This document shows positions 1-6,391 of a stretch of DNA of 13,884 nucleotides, in pieces (position 1 is the first letter of the stretch; each line of letters opens with the position of its first letter). The notes beneath the pieces are model-generated. The model was not told the DNA's origin. It saw only the letters and a program-made list of their open reading frames with translations, and did no database searches. This stretch comes from Chryseosolibacter sp966095595. Lineage in GTDB: Bacteria; Bacteroidota; Bacteroidia; Cytophagales; Cyclobacteriaceae. The translations under genes and the position numbers were made by a program. The DNA lies in NCBI GenBank assembly GCA_966095595.1, contig CBHTUB010000108.1:1-13884 (forward strand). Reading direction: 5' to 3'.

Positions 1-1316
1 AAATATGCGCCCATGCCCTCATAGGAGACGAGCGGACTGTTACCAGAGCCGGCAATCTCCGTCAATGCGTTAAGATCAGAAGGCTCAGACTGGGTATCGT
101 TGGTATAGATGAATTTGCCTTTGCCCACGAGCTCAGCAAGGTCTTCTTCGTAACTGACCCGAAAGTCGTCGAACTTCGTGTTGGCTGGATACGCGCCAAA
201 TGATTTATACCTCGGGATCTGATGAAAAACCTCCGATGCTATTTTCAGGCTCAGCGCCTTCTGAGGCGTATACACCAGGTTCATGTAGTGCGTATTGTAT
301 TCCGTGTTCGCGTAGGCCAGATAAGTCGGATCATAGGCGAAATGCGTAGCCCATTGTATCCCTGCTTCCCGGAAACTTCTCGCCATCGCCGGATAAATGT
401 AAGAGCGCCCCACATCGGCGGCATCAAATTCGTACACCACCTTTGCCATCCTCCTGAAGCCCGGATCGTTTGCAAAGGGGATCACGTACTTGTCTACATT
501 GGGCAGGAAGTTTCCCCGCAGCTCATGACGGGCACCAAGCCCCGTTGGATACCATTGAAAAGTACCGCCATCGATGTTCGACGCGAAGTAAGCGTCTGTC
601 CTGTGAATACTGTGGCTGATGTTGTAAAGTATCGGTTTCTTACAACCCGTCTTCTTCATCGATGCCACCATTCTGTCAATATACTTTTGCACTTCTTCCC
701 TGGTGCCGCGATGATGTGGCTCGTTGCTGATCTCAAAACCGACGATATCCGGATCGTTCTTGTAGGCGACCTTCGTATATGAATTAACATGATTGAGAAA
801 CTGGTACAGATAATTTTCCTGCGCTTGGATCGCATCCTCATTTACGAGACAGGCATCCTTTCCATATTTTTTTGAAAAGCCGGGAGTCTCCTCGTCGGGT
901 TCCGGCCACCCGTTGCCCCAAAAAGCAATCGGAGTCAGAAAGAGCCGAATACCCCTCTCCTTCATTTTCCATAACATAAAATCAAAAAGCCTGAGATGGT
1001 CGTTCTCCAAAAGATTTCCTGCACTATCACTGATCTCGGTATCCCACACATGCACGCGAAATGCATCGAAACCGAGACGGGCAAAATGATAGACATCATT
1101 TTCAATCTCCCGTTCGAGATCGACCTGTAACCTCTTTCCTGACCGGTATGCATGTGCGAACGGCACCGTATAGTTCACACCGAAACCGTAGACTTCTTCC
1201 TTTGTGTCGCCCCATCGCATCACGCCCTGCTTATCTACATAAACATCCCTTGATTTCTGTGCTTCAGTCCACAAGGGCATTAAAGCGATCATCAGAAAGA
1301 AAAAACGTCTCTTCAT
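1..1316 (-). CDS. Secreted glycoside hydrolase, GH5/cellulase-like TIM barrel (3' end outside window)
   Basis: Reading the minus strand from the ATG at 1316 gives an open frame of at least 438 codons that runs off the left edge. Residues 1-20 form a short signal peptide (basic MKRR, hydrophobic core, cut near AEQ/TEAQ). The rest reads as a clan GH-A barrel: FRVHVWD near the start of the barrel, an AFWGNGWPEP strand, the acid/base motif ISNEPHH with Glu199, and a nucleophile motif VVYEFDAAD with Glu296. The 97-residue spacing of the two glutamates fits retaining GH5-type enzymes. It probably cleaves beta-linked oligosaccharides in the periplasm or outside the cell; the substrate cannot be told from sequence. 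It is the third gene of an operon, 8 bp after the oxidoreductase stop, with an A-rich leader and no Shine-Dalgarno motif. The sequence continues past the usual barrel end, so a C-terminal domain is likely. Family confidence is good, substrate unknown. Confidence 0.85.
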   Translation of the reverse strand, partial: MKRRFFFLMIALMPLWTEAQKSRDVYVDKQGVMRWGDTKEEVYGFGVNYTVPFAHAYRSGKRLQVDLEREIENDVYHFARLGFDAFRVHVWDTEISDSAGNLLENDHLRLFDFMLWKMKERGIRLFLTPIAFWGNGWPEPDEETPGFSKKYGKDACLVNEDAIQAQENYLYQFLNHVNSYTKVAYKNDPDIVGFEISNEPHHRGTREEVQKYIDRMVASMKKTGCKKPILYNISHSIHRTDAYFASNIDGGTFQWYPTGLGARHELRGNFLPNVDKYVIPFANDPGFRRMAKVVYEFDAADVGRSYIYPAMARSFREAGIQWATHFAYDPTYLAYANTEYNTHYMNLVYTPQKALSLKIASEVFHQIPRYKSFGAYPANTKFDDFRVSYEEDLAELVGKGKFIYTNDTQSEPSDLNALTEIAGSGNSPLVSYEGMGAY

Positions 1317-1324
1317 TTATCTTT

Positions 1325-2686
1325 TTAAAGGTGAAATACTTTGCCTCCTGCCATCACTTCCTGCTTCGCTTCGTCGAATGTGGCTTTTTGCCCGGTTCTA
1401 ACCGCAGCATTTGTCATGATGCATGCAATGGAGTGCATATACCCGGCCTGCACGGGCGCATTGGGCTGTTTACGCGACCGAATGCATTCCATCCAGTTTC
1501 TGACGTGGGCAGAGGTGGTGACATCGCCACCCGTATTGGCTGCAGATGCCGTCTGAACCAATGTAGTGGTGAGGTCGAGTTGCGGCAGCAGGTTCGGTTG
1601 CATGTTCATCGCTTTCGCATGATATTCTGTCAGCCCACCTGCAGGCGAGATCTTGTTGGTGTTGAGGTTAAGCTCTCCTCCATTGGAATAGTAGATCTCT
1701 TTCGGATTCTCGTCTCCATTGTGCATTCTGGAGGAAAACACGACCTGAAAATTGTTCGCATCGCCATCACCATAGTCAAAGACCGCTGTCGTAGTGTCCC
1801 AATTCTCACGTCCGTCCTTCCACACATATACGCCTCCATTGGCGACAACGCTCCGCGGATGTTTCAGACCCGTAAACCAATGTACCGTGTCGATCTGATG
1901 GCTCATCCACTGGCCGGGCATGCCCGACGAGTACGGCCAGAAGAGACGGTACTCGAGGTGTTTTCTGGCGTTGAACTTTTCAAACGGCCTGTTCATAAGA
2001 AACCGTTTCCAGTCCGTGTCCTCTTCCCGCATCTGCGCTACGAGGGCAGGACGCCGCCAACGTCCAGGCTGGTTGACATTCCAGGTGAGCTCAACCATTG
2101 TGACCGGTCCAAACTTCTGATCTGCAATAAAGGATGCTGCCGCCTGATAGTTCAGACCACTCCTCCTCTGCGAGCCTATCTGAATGACCTGCTTCGAGGC
2201 ACTTGCTACCTTGAGGGCAGCCCGGCTATCCGCCATCGTTTCGGCAAAAGGTTTTTCAACGTACGCATCGCATCCGGCATTTACAGCCTCGATCATGTGC
2301 AGCGCATGTTGAAAATCAGCGGTGCTGATGAAGACCGCGTCGACTTTCTTCGAGTCGTACAACTCGTCGTTGTTTCGAAAAGCAAAAATGTCGTGTCCCA
2401 TCTCGGCTTTCAGCGCAGCCTGTCCTTCTTCCCGCCTGATGCGCCAGATATCGGAGACTGCCGTAATGTCGAAGTTCAATTCGGCATAGTGATGCTTGAA
2501 CGATGGAAGAAGTGAGTTCTTGAACCGTTCGGAGTAGCCCACCACCCCTACGCGCACACGATCGTTAGACCCCAGGATGCGGGCATAACTCCTGGGAGAA
2601 AATGCCAGCGATCCCATGTAGACACCGGCTCCGGCGAGCAACCCCGAACGAATAAATGCTCTCCTGTTTTGTTTCTTTGAAGTCAT
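1325..2686 (-). CDS. Tat-exported Gfo/Idh/MocA family oxidoreductase
   Basis: A 453-aa NAD(P)-dependent sugar oxidoreductase of the Gfo/Idh/MocA family. Residues 1-31 are a twin-arginine signal (NRRAFIRSG with Arg8-Arg9, then a hydrophobic stretch), so it should be exported folded with its cofactor bound. A Rossmann domain follows: VRVGVVG at about 44-50, the acidic end of strand 2 near AVSD, and the family hallmark VEKPFAET with Lys145. The C-terminal catalytic half carries MSHQIDTVHWF (His263, Asp266, His269). The glycine motif is degenerate: after GVVG comes YSERF rather than the usual GxG. The likely reaction is C3 oxidation or reduction of a glycoside, paired with the 3-keto-disaccharide hydrolase-type protein encoded 6 bp upstream; the glycoside hydrolase starts 8 bp downstream. 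The role in 3-keto chemistry is inferred from the neighbour; the family call is firm. Length is normal for exported members. Confidence 0.9.
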   Translation of the reverse strand: MTSKKQNRRAFIRSGLLAGAGVYMGSLAFSPRSYARILGSNDRVRVGVVGYSERFKNSLLPSFKHHYAELNFDITAVSDIWRIRREEGQAALKAEMGHDIFAFRNNDELYDSKKVDAVFISTADFQHALHMIEAVNAGCDAYVEKPFAETMADSRAALKVASASKQVIQIGSQRRSGLNYQAAASFIADQKFGPVTMVELTWNVNQPGRWRRPALVAQMREEDTDWKRFLMNRPFEKFNARKHLEYRLFWPYSSGMPGQWMSHQIDTVHWFTGLKHPRSVVANGGVYVWKDGRENWDTTTAVFDYGDGDANNFQVVFSSRMHNGDENPKEIYYSNGGELNLNTNKISPAGGLTEYHAKAMNMQPNLLPQLDLTTTLVQTASAANTGGDVTTSAHVRNWMECIRSRKQPNAPVQAGYMHSIACIMTNAAVRTGQKATFDEAKQEVMAGGKVFHL

Positions 2687-2692
2687 AATTTT

Positions 2693-4075
2693 CTAGGGCT
2701 GAGATTCGAGTTTTTTGATCTTGATGCTCCTGAAGGAAACGTCGTCGCCATGGTCCTGTAATAATATACGACCCTGGGGCGCCATGCCGAAATTTTCCCA
2801 TTGCGCGTATTTGCTGCGGGCCACCAGCGCCTGATAGATCGGACTACCGCGCTGGTACTCTACGACCTTGTATCCATTCAGCCAATGCTCAACGCGGTTG
2901 TCGGGATACACAACGACCCGTCCATTGTTCCACTCTCCTATCTTTTTCAGACCACGAGGATTCTTCACGGATGGGATAAGATCGTACAACGATGCAAGTG
3001 TCCTGTTGCCGACAACGCCCAGCTTTGCATCCGGGTGTTTTTCGTCATCGAGGATCTGATATTCAAGTCCGATCGCCGACCCTGTATTTCCCTCCTTCTC
3101 TGTTACAAAATATTTTACACCGCTATTCGCTCCCTCCGACAACCTAAATTCAAACTGAAGATCGAATGCTGCAAATTCCTCCTTAGTAACGATATCTCCT
3201 CCATTCTCGGACTCGCCTCCCGAGGATCTCAAAACATGCAACGTACCGTTTTCAACTTCCCATCCTTTGGCAGGAAACTCCGTCTTATAGGCTCCGCGCC
3301 ACCCTTCTGTTGTCCTGCCGTCCCACAGAAGCCGGACACCGTTTTTCCTTTCCTGATCTGTCAGGGTGTTCGGAATAAAATTCATTACAAAGATGTCGTC
3401 GGGCGCAGTTGCCTTAAGGTTTTCAGTCGCGATGTTGAGATTTCTCCAGTATATTTTTTTCCCGGCTTCTTCCGGTTTACTGACCGAATGCACCTGAAGG
3501 GCGATGAAACCTTTTTTGGTCATGTCGTCTACTATGTGCCCGGCAGGCTGCCCGTTGATCCACGTACGGATATTGTTGCCGATGCATTCGATCCTGCATT
3601 TGTTCCAGTCTGGTTTGGTCGCCGTCCTGGCCCTCGGATTATATTCCAATGTATACAACCATTGACGTCGGCTTTCATCGTAGATCCCCCCTGTCCATGC
3701 CCGTGGAGAAGTGTCGATCTCCATCTGGTACCCGAATACTTTTCCTTCAGGTGTTTTTTCGCTTCGAAACTGTACGCCGGAATTTATACCCTGATCCGCT
3801 TTGAATTCGAATTCCAGTATAAAGTCCCCAAACACTTGTTTTGTTATTAGGAACGAATTAGGCTCGCCGGGAACGCTTGTTCCCACGATCGTCCTGTCAA
3901 CAATCTCGTACGACGCCTTGCCGCCGGTTTGCTCCCATCCATCGAGGTTTTTACCGTTAAAGAGTTTTGTCCATCGATCCTGGGCAGAAGCTTTCGGGAC
4001 AAACGACGCACCAATAGCCAACAAGAACAGGCAGAATATGATTCTTTTCAACGTATTATGGTTTGAATTGTCCAT
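2693..4075 (-). CDS. Secreted protein with two DUF1080 (3-keto-disaccharide hydrolase) domains
   Basis: A 460-aa exported protein. Residues 1-31 are a signal peptide (basic Lys10-Arg11, hydrophobic IIFCLFLLAIGASF, cut after KASA). Two copies of the DUF1080 concanavalin-like fold follow. Domain 1 spans about 34-215 (WTKLFNGKNLDGWE, then INSGVQFRS, then GYQMEID). Domain 2 spans about 247-457 (VRLLWDGRTTEGWR, then ANSGVKYFV, then GLEYQILDDEKHPDA, ending in VSFRSIKIKKL). The NSGV strands at 98-101 and 317-320 and the acidic strands at 115-121 and 336-344 correspond, which shows internal duplication. Members of this family hydrolyse or eliminate 3-keto glycosides made by a partner oxidoreductase, and here the Gfo/Idh/MocA gene starts 6 bp downstream. 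Most family members I know have one domain; which of these two is catalytic is not clear. It is the first gene of the operon. A weak -7-like TTAATTTG lies at 4100-4093 with no clear -33 partner. Confidence 0.88.
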   Translation of the reverse strand: MDNSNHNTLKRIIFCLFLLAIGASFVPKASAQDRWTKLFNGKNLDGWEQTGGKASYEIVDRTIVGTSVPGEPNSFLITKQVFGDFILEFEFKADQGINSGVQFRSEKTPEGKVFGYQMEIDTSPRAWTGGIYDESRRQWLYTLEYNPRARTATKPDWNKCRIECIGNNIRTWINGQPAGHIVDDMTKKGFIALQVHSVSKPEEAGKKIYWRNLNIATENLKATAPDDIFVMNFIPNTLTDQERKNGVRLLWDGRTTEGWRGAYKTEFPAKGWEVENGTLHVLRSSGGESENGGDIVTKEEFAAFDLQFEFRLSEGANSGVKYFVTEKEGNTGSAIGLEYQILDDEKHPDAKLGVVGNRTLASLYDLIPSVKNPRGLKKIGEWNNGRVVVYPDNRVEHWLNGYKVVEYQRGSPIYQALVARSKYAQWENFGMAPQGRILLQDHGDDVSFRSIKIKKLESQP

Positions 4076-4200
4076 GAATATAGGAAATGTTCCAAATTAA
4101 ATGGATCCTGATTCATGGGGCGGCGGAACGGCCCGTCAGACTACCGGAAGATTAGACGATTCCGGCACGCGAAGCATAGCCATGGGGTTGGAATGGGTGG

Positions 4201-4284
4201 TCGATGGGCGATAGTCAATGGTCGATGGGCAATGGTCAATGGGCGATGGCAAATGGTCAATTGCCAGTGGTCAACTGCGATCGG
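4201..4284. repeat. Degenerate 7-bp tandem array, 12 units (consensus TCRATGG)
   Basis: Cut every 7 bases from 4201, the sequence falls into twelve units: tcgatgg, gcgatag, tcaatgg, tcgatgg, gcaatgg, tcaatgg, gcgatgg, caaatgg, tcaattg, ccagtgg, tcaactg, cgatcgg. Seven of the first eight end in ATGG and the decay increases towards 4284. T/G alternation at position 1 and R at position 3 give a partial 14-bp superperiod. It lies between two operons on the same strand and outside any gene. Arrays of this ATGGTCR type occur between genes in Bacteroidota; the function is unknown and replication slippage is the likely origin. Confidence 0.85.
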
Positions 4285-4469
4285 TTAGGGAAGAAATATG
4301 GAATTTCGACTATGATGGCGTTAATAAATCCAAAGGGGAAGAAGGCTCAATGATTCCATAATCACGTCCATTACACAGGGTTGACGTATGGAATAGGAAA
4401 TTCTGAAATTTCACTGATGAACAAGGTTGACTGGATTGCTGCAGTGAATGCTTTGCGTTGCAAACAAAT

Positions 4470-4508
4470 GAAGGCGCCCGGCTGACAACACGAACCGGGC
4501 TTTCCTTC
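4470..4508 (-). terminator. Hairpin terminator of the dab operon
   Basis: Read on the minus strand, GAAGG-aaa-GCCCGG pairs with CCGGGC-g-CCTTC around a 13-base loop, giving an 11-bp two-part stem. It starts 12 bp after the dabB stop and is followed by ATTTGTTTGC, a modest T-rich tail. Position and strength fit an intrinsic terminator; the weak T tract leaves some doubt. Confidence 0.75.
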
Positions 4509-4520
4509 ATAACCCCTCTC

Positions 4521-6389
4521 TTACGATGATCGATAGGCCATCTCGTAGACCGACTTGACGTGCGGTCCGAGAAAGACCCTGGCGTAGATCCTGATGATCG
4601 CAAGTCCATCGATAATGAATGCGACAGACACCAGGAAGGCCAGGAATATCTGGTCTTTATGGATATGGGTGAAGATGACGTCCTCACCGATAAACGTCGG
4701 CGTGATCGGAAAACCTGCCACGCTAAGGCATGAGATCAGAAACATCAATGCGAGTCCCTTGTACATGTACGCATGTCCATGGAATCGATCAAGGTCAATA
4801 TCCCGCTCAAGCGCCTTCAGCATTCGGAGACAGAGATATCCGACAACCCCAAAGAAGACTATACCACTCAGATACATCAGCGTCTGATGGTAGTCAAATG
4901 CTTCGTTAAAGGAAATGGCAAACGCGATACAAAAGTGATTCGCGATGATCAGGAACCAGCTCAGCATGACATTTTTTCTCTCCGTAAAGGCCTTCAGCAC
5001 AAATATGACGGCAATCAGGGCGAACAGGTAACTGAAGTAATGTTGAATTTCCTCAGGGATCAGATGTCCGGAGAACATCACCGTACCGGTGAGCACTGCC
5101 ATGACCAGACAAAAAGCGATTACACCGCCAGTTGAAAGAAACCCTAGTCGGTTACCCATTGCCTTCATCGGATTCCAGAGATAGCGGTACATCAGGGAGT
5201 CGAGGTTCCATTCCTTAAGACTGAGGATGTAAAACGAATACTCGATCCTCTTCGGCAGAGAATCTTCGAACGTATGCTCGCGTGGTGTGTAGTGATAAAA
5301 TTGCTCTCGGATCAGGTAACTGACCACAGACGGCGACACCAGAAGCTGGTATGTCCGAAGGAATGCATTGCCAGCAAAGTGGATCAACGCTACGTCGACC
5401 CAACCCAACGCTACTTCAATAAAGATAAGGCCGATCTGAGAAACGGATGAGTAGGCGATCTGACTCTTCACCGACGACTGCACCCGTGCGATGCTCGTCG
5501 CGACCACGCTCGTCGTCAGCCCAAGCAAGCCGATGAGTATTCGCACCGAAAACTGGTGCTCCCAGAAGTGATAGGTTCTCAGCAGCAGAAACACGCCGAT
5601 GTGAACGGATAACGATCCATAGAAGATCGCCGTTGAAGGCGTCGGTCCTTCCATGGCACGTGGCACCCATGATGAGAAGGGAAGCTGGGCAGATTTCGCC
5701 GCGGCAGATACCAGGATCATCAGCGATACAAAAACGCCTATAAGCGTATGGCTTTGCAACTGATGATGCACCAGCTCAAAATTGTTCAGACGCTCGAAGG
5801 TAATGTTCTCATGCCAGAGGTGATGGCTCATCCACATGGCGAGTAACAATCCGACATCTCCTACCCTGTAGATCGAAAACACCTTCACCGCATTCTTGAC
5901 CGGCAGGTATCGATCACGATAGAACGCAATCAGCAGGAATGAGGACACTCCAAGGATCTCCCAACCTACAAATAAGGTCTCGAGGTTTCCGGAGAAAACG
6001 ACCAGCGTATAGCCCAGATAGAAGAACATGATCGAGTTGTAGAAGCGTTTATAACCCGGCTCCCTGTGGAGATACGCGCGGCTGTAAACCGTGATGAGAA
6101 AGCTCAATATTGCGCCCGTAGCAACATAGACGGCGGTTACTTTATCGAACGTGAAATCGACAAAGAACTCGTAGTCGGAATGACTGAAGAGGACGATCTC
6201 CTTGAGGTCCACTTTGGGAAAACCTTCCATCACCCACAACACAAACAGGGTGACGAAGGAAATGGATTGGAGAATGACCGTCGCCGATGCAAAGTGCGAG
6301 ATCAGTTTTTCTCTCCTTGGAGGCAACAGGATGCTCAGCACAAAGCCGAGCAGGGGAACAATGATACAAATATTCAGAAATAAGTTCAT
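4521..6389 (-). CDS. dabB: DabB-type proton-conducting NuoL/ND5-like membrane subunit
   Basis: A 622-aa polytopic inner-membrane protein of the complex I antiporter-like family. The NuoL core is clear: GWEILGVSSF with Glu144 (equivalent of NuoL Glu144), KSAQLPFSSWVPRAMEGPTP with Lys232 (equivalent of the helix-7 lysine), and IAYSSVSQIG near 311-320. In NuoL a lysine follows in HAFFKALLF; here the aligned stretch is NAFLRTYQLL with Arg345. About 190 residues (350-540) with four extra hydrophobic segments separate this from the last helices, where the NuoL-like FSKDEI is replaced by FIGEDVI. Together with DUF2309 this is DabB, thought to carry the cation flux that drives DabA. It starts 2 bp after the dabA stop, so the two are translationally linked, and a terminator follows. 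No redox subunit ligands are in this protein. An ordinary NuoL is unlikely without other nuo genes. Confidence 0.9.
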   Translation of the reverse strand: MNLFLNICIIVPLLGFVLSILLPPRREKLISHFASATVILQSISFVTLFVLWVMEGFPKVDLKEIVLFSHSDYEFFVDFTFDKVTAVYVATGAILSFLITVYSRAYLHREPGYKRFYNSIMFFYLGYTLVVFSGNLETLFVGWEILGVSSFLLIAFYRDRYLPVKNAVKVFSIYRVGDVGLLLAMWMSHHLWHENITFERLNNFELVHHQLQSHTLIGVFVSLMILVSAAAKSAQLPFSSWVPRAMEGPTPSTAIFYGSLSVHIGVFLLLRTYHFWEHQFSVRILIGLLGLTTSVVATSIARVQSSVKSQIAYSSVSQIGLIFIEVALGWVDVALIHFAGNAFLRTYQLLVSPSVVSYLIREQFYHYTPREHTFEDSLPKRIEYSFYILSLKEWNLDSLMYRYLWNPMKAMGNRLGFLSTGGVIAFCLVMAVLTGTVMFSGHLIPEEIQHYFSYLFALIAVIFVLKAFTERKNVMLSWFLIIANHFCIAFAISFNEAFDYHQTLMYLSGIVFFGVVGYLCLRMLKALERDIDLDRFHGHAYMYKGLALMFLISCLSVAGFPITPTFIGEDVIFTHIHKDQIFLAFLVSVAFIIDGLAIIRIYARVFLGPHVKSVYEMAYRSS

Positions 6390-6391
6390 AG

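Larger units (their letters stand above)
4076..4520. other. Intergenic spacer between the saccharide operon and the dab operon
   Basis: This 445-bp stretch holds no convincing gene in either direction. From the right it contains the hairpin terminator of the dab operon (4470-4508), about 180 bp in which I see nothing recognisable (4285-4469), a 12-copy 7-bp tandem array (4201-4284), an inverted repeat CCGGAA-N10-TTCCGG (4144-4165), and the presumed promoter region of the saccharide operon next to 4075. The inverted repeat could be an operator, but nothing besides its symmetry supports that. Confidence 0.6.

Noticed and set aside
1061..2515. A 484-codon open frame on the plus strand
   Set aside because: It lies antisense to the oxidoreductase and glycoside hydrolase genes, both of which have clear family motifs. 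Its translation is rich in Arg, His and Cys with no recognisable domain.
2801..3850. A 349-codon open frame on the plus strand
   Set aside because: It is antisense to the two-domain DUF1080 gene and has no domain or signal of its own.
4144..4165. Inverted repeat CCGGAA-N10-TTCCGG taken as a terminator or operator
   Set aside because: The 6-bp arms have no T run and no matching known operator, and one such repeat is expected by chance in a spacer of this size.
4310..4687. A 125-codon minus-strand frame reaching past the dabB stop
   Set aside because: It overlaps dabB out of frame, runs through the terminator hairpin, and its translation is low-complexity Ser/Arg/Thr-rich without a domain.
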